This document shows positions 12,961-25,000 of a stretch of DNA of 64,000 bases, in pieces. Under the pieces are notes generated by a model. The model saw nothing but the letters and a program-made list of their open reading frames with translations. It had not been told where the DNA came from and did no database searches. The stretch comes from Aquila chrysaetos chrysaetos. Lineage: Eukaryota; Chordata; Aves; Accipitriformes; Accipitridae. The stretch lies in NCBI RefSeq assembly GCF_900496995.4, contig NC_044027.1, positions 7,836,743-7,900,742 of the forward strand, read 5' to 3'. The stretch's first letter is position 1. Every line of letters starts with the position of its first letter. The position numbers and the translations under genes were made by a program.

Positions 12961-13036
12961 ATGGTTGCCATGGAAACGCTGCTGCCGCTCCTGCTCCTCA
13001 TCCCGCCGCCGCTGCCGCCGGCCGGCGCCGCTCCCG
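12961..13036 (+). CDS. DPP7: DPP7 exon 1: signal peptide
   Basis: Residues 1-25, leucine/proline-rich and hydrophobic. It ends at CCCG|gtgggt in phase 1. Two in-frame ATGs occur, at 12961 and 12970; the second (gccATGG) is the stronger context. A perfect RFX X-box overlaps this segment. Confidence 0.88.
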
Positions 13037-16000
13037 GTGGGTGCCCCGGGCCGGAGCCCCGAACTGCCCTGGCCCATCCCCCGGTGGGACCCCCCCCCCC
13101 CAGCAGGCTTCCCTGGGCCCCGGACGGGACCTCGAACCAGCCTCCCTGGGCGGCAGCGCCCAGCCGGCCCGGGGAGCGCTGGACGGGTGCCGCGGGCTCC
13201 CCTGGGCCCCGGTTACCAGCGCTGGGCTGGGCCGGACCGGCTGGCGGCGCCGGTTGCCGGTTTCCCCTGCGCTGATGGTCCCCCCCTCCAGCTGCCCGGG
13301 CAGCAGGGCCCGGCCTGGAGGAGCGGCTCTTCCAGCAGGTGCGGGACCACTTCAGCTTCGAGACCTACGGCAACGAGACCTTCCCGCAGCGGTACCTGGT
13401 CTCAGGTGGGTCACGGGGGGTGTGCTGCAGCCGAGCTGCTCCCAGCCCCGGCGTGGCCCGGCCTTGCTATGGCTCAGGGCTGAATTTCTGTCTGCTTAAG
13501 CTTTAACCGCTCCTGCACCGGGGCAGAGGGCCTCTTCCGTTCAGTGCTCAGAGCAACCAGGAGTCAGTTTGAGCTGAGTGCCAGCCCTTCATGAGCCAGC
13601 CGCTGGCATGGTCTGTATCCTCCTCTCATTCCCTTCAATTTGTCGTTCTGGCCACCGGGTACAGGGAGAGGGTGTGGGGATTGGCCTCTCCTGAGCAAGA
13701 GCAGACTAGAAGCAGCAGCTGCGTTAGGCTTGCACCAGGGCTGGCACTGTGCATGTGTGCTTTCAGTTGGCCACAGCATCTCTTACAAGTGCAACTCAGT
13801 GCTCTGAATGCAGCAGGAAAAACTGATAGTGACCTAAACGTTGCACTCTGTACCCGTCGTTCTTATGAGTGAAGGTAACTCCTCTTGGGTCGGTGTTTTG
13901 CATTATTTAAAACCCTGCAACTTTAGATAGCTTAAGCCATGCTGGACAATGAGGGCATCCAGCAAGGAGCTGGTGGTGTCTTCCTTTCTTGCCAAATAAC
14001 GTATTATCTTTTGTTAACAGACAGTAAGAGAAAGGAGGCTTTTCTGAACAGCGTCTGTGACTAAAAAGACAGCAGTTTCAATAACCAGTGTCACATGTTT
14101 TTCAATCCTGCCTGCTTGGAGGAATCAGGGAGAGATTTCCAGGGAGAGAACAAAGGCGGAGCTGTGAATAGCACCAGCCCAGTGCTGCCCAGCCTGGCAC
14201 CTACCTGCTGCTGTCTCACAGACTGCTTGCATCTGGGGCCTTGTATGCAGCATCTCACCTTCTTCACATCACCTGTTAGTCTGCAGCTTGTTCAGCAGCT
14301 GCACCCAGTCATATATGTTTCACCAAGCATGAATTTGTGGATCAGTTCAGCCCAAAGAAATGGGAACACCAGTGAATTTTGATAGCACACTCAAGGCTGA
14401 AATTTCACTAATTAAGTGGCCCTTTTTGAACAGAGCTTTGGGATCATCTGGTTTAAAGCATTGCATAACTTTTATTTGTTTTCTTTTTAAAGTGTTGTGT
14501 TTTATCTGTGTGTCCTAGGCAGAGCTGAATAATATTTGTGAGAAACAAAACACTAACAATGCAGTTCTGCTGGTTTACAAATAGTTTCTTACTAAAAATT
14601 CCTGTACTTTCTTTCCCCTCTACTGCTACTTGTGCAATACAAGTCTTTTTAGATTATCAGTGAGAACTTGAAGGAGACTATTATTTCACAATGAGGCATC
14701 TGACTGTCTTGAGGTTAGCTGGCAGTTCCCCAGGATTTCAATCTAAAAACAGATACGTTTTTAAGGAACCTGTCTGGTTTGGTTTTGGCTCCTGTGAATG
14801 GTTGTTTACTCCAGGAGCCACGAAGCCTATCAGAAGAAAAGCTAGAGTGAAGATAGCACTTCAGTTTCCTACCCGATACCCAAAGCAAATGCAACACAGA
14901 AAGAGAATCAGCCTCTTTGTTAACAAAGAGCAGCAGTTTCGCTAATGAAAGGTTTCAAACCCATTTCCAAGCCAAATCCTGCTTTGGCAAGTCTGTATTG
15001 AGAATGCAAAGAATTAAATTCAGGCCTCTCTGTTAATGGAAATGACATCATGTGACATGCTGCAGCAGTGTCTGTAGGACAACTGCTGTTGGAGGGTCCC
15101 TTTGGGTGATGTGGCAATGGGTTTGTTTGGGTTTGTGTGGCGGGGGTTTTGGTAGCGGGGGAGGGGCTGCAGGGGTGGCTCCTGTGAGAAGCTGCTAGAA
15201 GCTTCCCCGGCTCCAAGTCAGACCCACCTCTGGCCCAGGCCGAGCCCGTCAGTGATGGTGGGGTAGCGCCTCTGGGACAACAGAGTCAACAGGGGAAACC
15301 TGCAGTGGGGGAGGAGATTGGAATGTGAGAGGAATACCTATGCAGACACCAAGGTCAGAGAGGGAGGAGGTGCGCTGGAGGAGGGGATAACCTTGCAGCC
15401 TGTGGTGAGACGGCAGGCTGTCCCCCCCAGCCCAGGGAGGGGAACGGGGGAGCAGATGCCCACCTGCAGCCCGGGGAGGAGCCCACGCCGGAGCAGGTGG
15501 ATGCCCCCGAAGATGGCCGGGACTCCATGGGAAAGACTATGCTGGAGCAATCTGTGCCTGAAAGACTGCAGCCCGTGGAAAGGACCCACGCTGGAGCAGT
15601 TCATGAAGAACTGTCTCCCGTGGGAGGGACCCCAACGCTGGAGCAGGGGAAGAGTGAGGAGTCCTGCCCCTGAGGAGGAAGGAGCAGCAGAGACAAGGTG
15701 GGATGAACTGACCCCAACCCCCATTCCCCGTGGCGGTGGTGGGGAGCAGGTGGAGAAAATCAGAGTGGAGTTGAGCTGGGAAGGAGGGAGGGGTGGGGGG
15801 AAGGGGTTTTGAGATTTGGTTTTATTTCTCATTATCCTGTTTTGATTTGATTGGTAGTAAATTAAATTGATTTTGGTTTTTTGCCCAAGTTGAGCCTGTT
15901 TTTTGCCCGTGACCATAAATGGTGAGGGATCCCTCCCTGTCCTTGTCTTGACCCACAAAGTTTTCTTTATATTTTATCCTCCCCATCCCATGGCGGGAAG

Positions 16001-19000
16001 GGAGGGATGGGGAGGGGGTAGTGAGCAAGCAGCTTCATGGTGCTTTGTTGCTGGCTGGGTTTGAACCACAACACCTCTTTAAGTACTGAAGGGCTGCAAC
16101 AAGGTCTCCCCAGAGCCTTCTCTTCTCCAGGCTGAACAATCCTAACTCTCTCAGCCTTTCCTCATAGGAGAGGTGTTCCACCCTTCTGACCATTTTCATG
16201 GCCTCCTCTGGACTCGCTCCAACAGGTCCATATCTTTCTCGTGCAGGGGACCCCAGAGCTGGACACAGTACTGCAGGTAGGGTTTCACCAGAGTGGAGCA
16301 GAGGGGCAGAATCACCTCCCTCGACCTGCTGGTTATGCTTTTGATGCAGCCCAGGATATGCTGCTGATGATATGCTGATATATGTTATATATATAACGCG
16401 CACACACACACACATATATATCATATGATATATATATGATCATATATGAAGATGATATGCTTCATCCTCTAATCTGTTTATAACTGAAGGCAAATTGAGA
16501 CTGGCAAGACAAGCTGACCCATGATGTTAATACTTGCTTATCTAACAAACAGTTGCTTTAATGCTTGCTGACTTTAACAAACATTTGATTTTAGCTTAGT
16601 CTTAAATTGCATAGGAATTAAGAGGGATAATAAATAGCTTTCTTCAACAACAGACCTCAGACGTCAGTTAAGTGTTGATTTCAACACTGTTGTGGTTCAA
16701 GCCCAGCTGGCAACAAAGCACCACAAGGCTGCTTACTCACTCCTCCCCCCATGGTGGGATGAGGAGCAGAAAATATAAAGAAAACTTTGTGGGTCGAGAC
16801 AAGGACAGGGAGGGATCCCTCACCATTTATGGTCACGGGCAAAAAACAGGCTCAACTTGGGCAAAAAACCAAAATCAATTTAATTTACTACCAATCAAAT
16901 CAAAACAGGATAATGAGAAATAAAACCAAATCTCAAAACCCCTTCCCCCCACCCCTCCCTCCTTCCCAGCTCAACTCCACTCTGATTTTCTCCACCTGCT
17001 CCCCACCACCGCCACAGGGAATGGGGGTTGGGGTCAGTTCATCCCACCTTGTCTCTGCTGCTCCTTCCTCCTCAGGGGCAGGATTCCTCACTCTCCCCCT
17101 GCTCCAGCGTTGGGGTCCCTCCCACGGGAGACAGTTCTTCATGAACTGCTCCAGCATGGGTCCTTTCCACGGGCTGCAGTCTTTCAGGCACAGACTGCGC
17201 CAGCATAGTCTTTCCCATGGAGTCCCGGCCATCTTCGGGGGCATCCACCTGCTCCGGCGTGGGCTCCTCCCCGGGCTGCAGGTGGGCATCTGCTCCCCCG
17301 TTCCCCTCCCTGGGCTGGGGGGGACAGCCTGCCGTCTCACCACGGGCTGCAGGGGCATCAACCTCCTCTGGTGCACCTCCTTCCCCTCCTTCTTCACTGG
17401 CCTTGGTATCTGCAGAGGGGTTTCTCTCACATTCCAATCTCCTCCCCTGCTGTAGGTTCCCCTTCTTAAATCTGTTCTCCCAGAGGCGCTACCACTGTCA
17501 CTGATGGGCTCGGCCTTGGCGACTTTGAGCCGGGGAAGCTTCTAGCAGCTTCTCACAGGAGCCACCCCTGCAGTCCCTCCCCCACTACCAAAAGCCCACC
17601 ACAGAAACTCAATACAAGGGGCCTTGTAAGAAAGATGGAGAGAGACTTTTTACCAGGGCTTGTAGTGACAGGACAGGGGGCAATTTTTTTAAACTGAATG
17701 TGGGTGGATTTGGATTGGATATAAGGAAGAAATTTATTACTATGAGGATGGCGAGACACTGAAACAGGATGCCCAGAGAAGTTGTGGATGCCCCAACCCT
17801 GGAAGTGTTCAAAGTTAGGCTGGATGGGGCTTTGAGCAACCTGATCTAGTGGAAGATGTCTCTGCCTATGGAAGGGGGGTTGAACTAGATGATCTTTGAA
17901 GGTCTCTTCCAACCCAAACCATTCTATGATATGTGATTTACAGCTTGGTTCTACATTACATCTTACCACAGGATCAGCAGAAAGATGCAGGCAAATCCTT
18001 AACGTCTATTTTGTGGGAAAAGTGACCTGTGCAAGTATTTGGGGATGAATTGGGCTGAAGAGGATATATAAATGGGAAATTGCTCTTTTGGGGGGCAACT
18101 GTTTCCAAATGCCTTGCAGAACTGAGATTTTAGGAATTTTCAGGCAGGAGTGTAAGTTCCAGGCCACATGCTGATCTCTTGGAAGCTCTTATTTACCCCT
18201 GCTCAAATGAGAGATTTGTGTAGCCTGGCCTAACGCCTTTATGCCCCAGCTCAGGTCTCAGGGATCAGCCTGTTTACAGTTTTTCCTTGTTAAGCTCCTG
18301 TTGAAACTCACCAAAAGTAGAATAATTTCATGCTCATGTGGGTTTTTTGGGGTTTTTTTATTATTTGCTTCTGTCAATTGTCTCACTTAGCAAAGTTCTG
18401 GAAGAAAGGATTTGGACCCATCTTTTTCTATACTGGCAATGAAGGTGACATCTGGACTTTTGCTCAGAACTCTGACTTCATATTTGAATTAGCAGAAGAA
18501 CAGCAAGCACTTGTGATTTTTGCTGAGCATGTGAGTATTTTAGTCATTATGCATAGTGAGTATTTTAAGTCATTATGTGTACTGTAGAGTCTTGTTCTCT
18601 TCAGTATTACTGAATTCAGCTTTCTGCAGGTCTAGAAAAATAATAACATCTCTTGCCATGAAGCTGAGGTATACCTGCTGTAAGCTTTATCCTCATGGTA
18701 GAAGCGTTTCTTTACTTAACCATGGCTTCTGAATTTTTTTTACTATGCCTACCAGCAATCCAGGATACAGACTGTTTCAGTAAAATCTATGCCATAGTGT
18801 ATTTGCTTTAGACCAGTGCTTTTGTAAGTAGTTTCCATGGGCCTTGAACTCCACACTGGATTAAAGAGTTATTTTCTTTGGATAGTATTTAATATCTAGC
18901 CTGAGAAGTCCCAAGCCAACCTTTCCCTAGGCACACCACTCTATTAAATCTACTATTCCACAACTCATGCATGAAGAGATTACCCTGTTCCCTTTTCTAG

Positions 19001-22000
19001 TTGGGGATTTTTCAGGAGAGAGGGTCCACTTGGCATCCACTGAAGTAGTTTGTCATGGACTGTCCATCCTCTACAGGATACATCCTGAAGGTCTCTGTTT
19101 ATCAGCTGCAGGAGACAAGGCACTTTCACAGTTAAGAACAAGTTAGAGGACACCACATGCTCTATTACTGCTTCCCATTTGTGCACACTTATACCAGTTC
19201 TACAGTGAGAACAGAGAAGACCCAGACCTTGACCCCAGCATTTCCTCAGCATATCTCTTTCCTTTCAGAGGTACTATGGGAAGTCTCTTCCATTTGGGCT
19301 TGAGTCAACACAGCTGAAGAAGACTGGTCTGCTTACCGTGGAACAAGCCCTTGCTGACTATGCAGTGCTAATTACTGAGCTTAAGCAGCAGTACGGTGCT
19401 GCAGACTGCCCTGTCATTGCTTTTGGAGGCAGGTAAAGGTTGTGTATGCTCCTCCCCTTCTCTGCATCCTTTCCCAGCCACAGTCGTGCTGTTCTCATAG
19501 ATCTCTCTGGCTCTCAAGCAAGTTCTAAAGGCAGAGCTTTAAGCTATCCAATAGAGAGCAGATGCGCCTGTGCCCGAGCTCCTAAGAGCTCATCACCAGG
19601 TCCCAGTCAGCTGTCCCATCAAGAATTAGTCTTGATTTGTGATTTCTTTGGAGAAGCACCACTGACTGGATGTTTCTAGGCATCTTCAGTGTATGAGTCA
19701 GCCAGAATTGCAGAGACTGGGCAATTCCTTCTGAAAGATCAGAACATTTTACATTGGAAATACAGAAAACTAATAATTGGTAAAATAGTCTTTCCAGGGG
19801 CCACCCAGCTTTTTATTAAACACAGCTTCTTTAATAACATCCAGCCATTTGCATTGTAGGCTCCTTTATAATTCTGCTCTGCAACCTGCTGCTTGGTTGC
19901 TCCTTGCTTTCTAGAAGTCCTTCCCCAAAGTGCTTGCTCTGTTGCAGCTGTGTTGATGCAATGTCCTTGTCTCTGGAATGGGTCCCCACACTTGTAGTAG
20001 AGGGATGCTTCCCTTTAAAAGGCTTCCATCAAGTACAGGGCTTCTAATTCAGTTGCAGTGAGCTAAAAAGCATTTGATCTGGCAGTTATCATTAAGCTTC
20101 CAGCTCACTGTGGAGGTGACTGGACTGTTGATCTCAGGGGTGTTTGTACTGTGACTATCAGGACAGTAGCTAGTGTAAAAAGGGCCAGGAGCTGTCCTGG
20201 GCTGGGGAGGTGGGAGGGGGATTCAGCAAAACCTGCTAGGTGGGCTGCACGTTAGACTACAGCTCTGTGTGTGTAAATCAGATTTCAGTCTGCAGCAGCC
20301 CTGAACAGCAGTAAAACCTGCATGAAGAATACTGAAATATGGCAGTGTTGGAGCAGCACAGCATTTCCCATGGGAGGAAAAAAATCCCTCTTCTGTTGCT
20401 TGTAACTTTGCCAAACTTTAACTTGAAATTACCCGTGGCAGGTTTCAGCTAATGCCTGTTTCCAAGACCAGGGTTAGAGAAATGCATATTGCTTTACATG
20501 TGGGTGATGCGGGAATGGTATGTACTCCAACCACTTGAGGTGGTGGGGAGGGAGACTTGAATACCTGTAAGCTTGGAGTTAGACCAGGTTTTACCTGCAT
20601 TTTGGGGATGTCATTTGCCACCCCCAGGAGTGACCTCAGAGTAACTCTACAAACATTGGCATATGAATAACTTTTGCCACCTTGGGTTTATCTAGCAACC
20701 CTTGATATATCTGCAGATTGTGGCCCTGGCACTGAAGCTACCAAGGTGGCTTTGAGTTTTATTGTGGTATTTGTTAATGTCTCCCCTATATCTGTGCTGA
20801 TCATCTATGCAGCTGTTATTTGGGGTGCCCGGGGAGAATACTCTCCACTTCCCAGCACTAGAGAGGGCTGCATATTGTGTAGTATTCAGGGACACCCTTT
20901 GGTAAGAGCCTAGCTAGTCACTAAGAACCTAGCTAGTCTTTATAATCCTGTATGCAAAATGTGTCTCCTTCCCCCATTGAACAGTGACAGCTTCACTTGA
21001 GCCTCACTTCATTCTGCACCGAAGCTGTCAGGACACACTCAGGATGGTGCAGAGTTAAATATTAAGGCAGAATTTACATTTGGTGGCAGAAGCAAACTGG
21101 GCTGCTGTGTTCCCACCAGAGTTGGTGTGAGTGTTTGGGAAAAGGCCAGTAAGAACACATTATGTGCTGCTCGTTGACTGTCACTGGATCTTTTTACATG
21201 AGGATGGCATCTGCTAGATACCCATAAGCTTCATCCTGCCTTGGTTTAGGTGAGCCTGTGAATGCTGGCCTGAACTTTTGAGTTACGATGTTACAAGCTG
21301 TCTGTTAAAGGAAGTAACTCTTTTGTCTCTCCTGTGGCAGCTATGGAGGAATGCTGAGCGCTTACATGAGGATGAAATACCCAAACATTGTGGCTGGAGC
21401 ATTAGCTGCCAGTGCTCCTCTGTTGTCTGTGGCTGGGCTTGGAGACCCCACCCAGTTCTTCCGAGATGTAACAGCAGTAAGTAGCATCTCTTTTAAGCAG
21501 CGTTATTTTCTTCCTTTAAGAAGGCTGGATTTTTTTCCTTTTCCGTGTCTGTCTTCACAGCATCAGTGCTGGTCAGGGAATGCAATTAAATGGGAACCCG
21601 CAAGGAAAAGCAGCAGCTGCAGATGTGATGACTGAGCACTGCCTTAGCTGTGGCAGCTCAGGTCCCAAAGGTGCTGCTCTAATGAGCAGCACTACTTGGT
21701 TCCAGCACCTTTAGTACCACTAAGGATTCCCTTTCCCATTTCTAGTGACTTGACCATATTACAGCCTGAAAGTTTTCCTTCGTGCCTGGCTGAAGCTCCT
21801 TTGGATAACTTATTCTTCAAATGCTCTCCCAAAATGCTGTATTTTGCATTGATATCAGTGATTCACAGCAGCTCCTTAGTCCCAAGATGGTTGCATTTCA
21901 ATGAAGAGCTTGGAAATCTTCATTTCACTAAGTAAAAATATGCAGGTGTCCTGGGTTCACTTAAAACCTAAATTTAAGTGTAGCTTTTACATTTGGAGGA

Positions 22001-25000
22001 CATAGGGCCCATAGGAAGGTGGTATTGCTTAGAACTGACTTACATTTAGTTTATAAAGAAAGAGATGTACTATGTGGTAGTACTGAAATCTTGTGATGGT
22101 GTCTGTTTTGCCTCTTTTTCAACATGAATTTCTAGATCTGGGTGACACAGATGGCTTTGCATGAACTACCTGAGTATGAAACTTGTGGTCTTTTTCCTCT
22201 TATTTACATATATGAAAACCTTATTTCAATGCAGAGGCTTACAGGACAGATAGCATTACTAGTAAGTGTAAAGAAGAGACTGTCATATGAAAATAAACAC
22301 AATAGCATTTGAAACTCTAAGTGTATAAAATAATAAAAGACATCTTGTCTTTTCATACATTATACATTTTAAAACAAAAAACATAATACCATTTAGGCAT
22401 TGCAGTGGGAATTCTTGCCTGGTTGAAGCTAATTCTTTCTTAGAAGCCCTGTTCAGCTGATAGCTTTGTCTTGCTTCAGCTGTGAATATGCTGTGAGTCA
22501 TTACACGCCCCTGAAATTAGGGCTTTGACCTTTTAATGTGAAAAAACTTTGCAATTCATTTTAAAATATATTCTCTCTGTAGCGGTAAGCTAACCTCTGG
22601 GCTGAGATCCTAAGCAAGTGCTTTGTGTTGTTTTCAAAGTAATTCCTTCCACCTTCAGTGTGTTAAAAGCACTCTGCGCATCTGAAATCTGAATTCAATT
22701 GCTCTTCTTGGTGAGAGAACACCCCTGAGAGCTGTTAATACTCATGAAGGCACAAACCTTTCATGAATCATTGTGGGAGCTCTCTCTTCCCGTGAGTCAG
22801 AGTGCGTTGTCTCAAAGCAGCTTTCTCTGTGACTTTTACTGAGCTTTTTCAGCTCACTTCATAAGCCTCCAGCTCACAGGAGATGTGAGCAAAGGGCAGA
22901 AAGTTGATTTTGCATAAGGCATTTACATAAGGCTAGGTTATATATGCCAACTGCCCTGCGGGCAGCCGCGCAGAAAGCCCATGTGTGAATACTACACATA
23001 CAGGCACATGCATGCTTCCCAAAAGGTTACTGCTGCAGGGGCTGTTCAGGCCACCGGCTTAGGTCAGTTTAGACATCTGAATTAGGTGTGATTCAAAAGA
23101 GTAAAGTTGGCAGCCTGGAGGGGGAACAGCTTTCCTTGAAATGGCTGTAACGCCTCCTGCCTCTGCTTCTGTGATGGCTCAGCTGAACTGTTCCCGGGTC
23201 CATAACAGTCTGGAGAGGAGAACTGGAATGGGTGGTGGTTCCTTAGTGTGCCAGGCAGTGTGCTGCAGCAGTCCAGCATTGCCTAGTGGGGAGCTCAGCC
23301 ATCACGGCAGCCAGAGCAGACCTGCTCCTCTGTCCCAGGCCGATCCATCCCCACATTTCAATTAGAGCCATTAGTAGATGAAGATTAATAAGCACATCCA
23401 GAAGGAGATTTGGAATCCCTAAAGGGATGCCCAGGTAAACTGTAGAAAACTCCATAGTGATTTCTGTAAGACTAACTATCAGACAAAGGCAGAGTTAGGA
23501 ATACAAGCAATGTCCCAAATCTATTTTTAGTTGAGGCTGGGTCTTTGTAAGAAAAATGCTTAGCTAGTGATTTGTGTTACTTAACCATGGCTCTAGCAGG
23601 GTAAAGGGACCTTAAAAGAGCCCTAATAATTCCTGTTATTACAAAGCACTGGTTGCCAGCAGATTTCAAACTGCCTTACAAGCTGACAGAAGAGAAACAG
23701 TTTGGGTTGATAGAGCCTTTAGTGACAGAAACAACTTCTTCCACCACCATAACTAGCTACAGCTCTTCAAACATACCTTAAAATGCTTTTTCAGGACCAG
23801 TAATGTTTTTCCCAAGAAAAAGGACGTGGCCTTCTTGGTCATCTGGCAGGCAACTGGCAAGCTTAAGAAGAAAAGCAGGTCTTGGTTCCCAAACCAGTGC
23901 TTTACCCTCCATGTATAACTGACTTCATGGCTCTTTCTCACAGGCAAAGTGCAGTTAGAAGGACTTGTATTGTGTGGTTAAAAAAACCCCCAAAAACCAG
24001 AAAAACCCACTTTTGGGCCTAGCAGCCTGGCACCCTCTTCCCATGTCCTGGCCAAGGCATGTGTCTCCTTTCACTGCTTCACGTTCAGTCTAATGGCTGC
24101 ACTAAGTGCAAAGCGTTTTGTCTAACAACTCATTCCAGTGAGACCTGGTGAAACAGTTGCTGCTTGGTCTGATGGTCAGAAGACTTGGTTGGTCAGAAGC
24201 TTGGTCAGAAGACTGTTGGCTTCTGCTGGGACATGCTGATTGTCTGGAAGACAGGGCAGAAGCACTGGTGTCACTGCTCCTGGAGCCACAGATGAGGTTC
24301 TGACCAGTGGGCCAGTAACCCCTGTCATCTCCTGGTACTTATGGCAGTTCTTCCCAGTGCAGCCTCCACACATATTTCCTCTGTGCAACTGTAATCCCAT
24401 GTCTTTTCTGTCCCTTCAGGATTTTCAGAAGTCCAGCCCAGGCTGCGTCAGAGCTGTCCGCAAAGCCTTCCAGCAGATTAAGGATCTGTGCCTGAGTGGA
24501 GGTAAGAAGAGGTAGCCCTGCAGATGGCTTCCCAAGGGCAGCCAGCAGGCAGTCCCAGCCATGTGGAAAAAAAGTTGATTCGGTTTTACTTCAGCTAGGT
24601 CTTCAATTGGTTCAGCTAAATCAACGCAAATGCCCACCTGGGCCCCTCTTTCTGCTTGCACAATATAATGAACTGTTTCAGTTAGCATTAAAATTAGTAA
24701 CCAACACCACAATGAAAACATCTATGTGGGGGCTTACACAGTGTTAATGAAACTGTCTTTTCTGTGCCTGTGCAAAAAACCCTGCAGGTGCAAAACACCT
24801 GCATTTTATGCTGGTAAAGACTCATGTTTCACCAGATACTTGTCCTGAACATCCACACCATTGACAACTGTTCAGGTGGGTATGACAACCGTGTGGCTCA
24901 GCTCACTGGACATATCTGAGAAATATTTGGAAGGCAATCTAGGTCTTGAAGCAGCCATCACTGTCTCTAGCCTTGGACAGTTAGGTGAAGCTAAGGACAG

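Larger units (their letters stand above)
12380..13480. promoter_or_regulatory. CpG island spanning the DPP7 promoter and exons 1-2
   Basis: GC-rich, CpG-dense DNA begins about 580 bp upstream of the DPP7 ATG and continues past exon 2. No TATA box is seen at the expected distance. Long open frames on both strands here follow from base composition and show no family signature. Confidence 0.8.
13406..18390 (+). other. DPP7: DPP7 intron 2 (4,985 bp), repeat-rich
   Basis: Contains LTR copies B and C, two CR1 fragments and an AT/CA microsatellite in 15,125-17,936. The parts 13,406-15,124 and 17,937-18,390 show no further gene. Confidence 0.85.

Noticed and set aside
12154..13077. 307-codon minus-strand frame overlapping the DPP7 promoter
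   Set aside because: Low-complexity composition, antisense to DPP7 exon 1, with no recognisable family.
15318..17455. Frames of 160-222 codons in LTR copies B and C
   Set aside because: They lie within repeat DNA, match between copies because the copies are related, and resemble no gag, pol or env protein.
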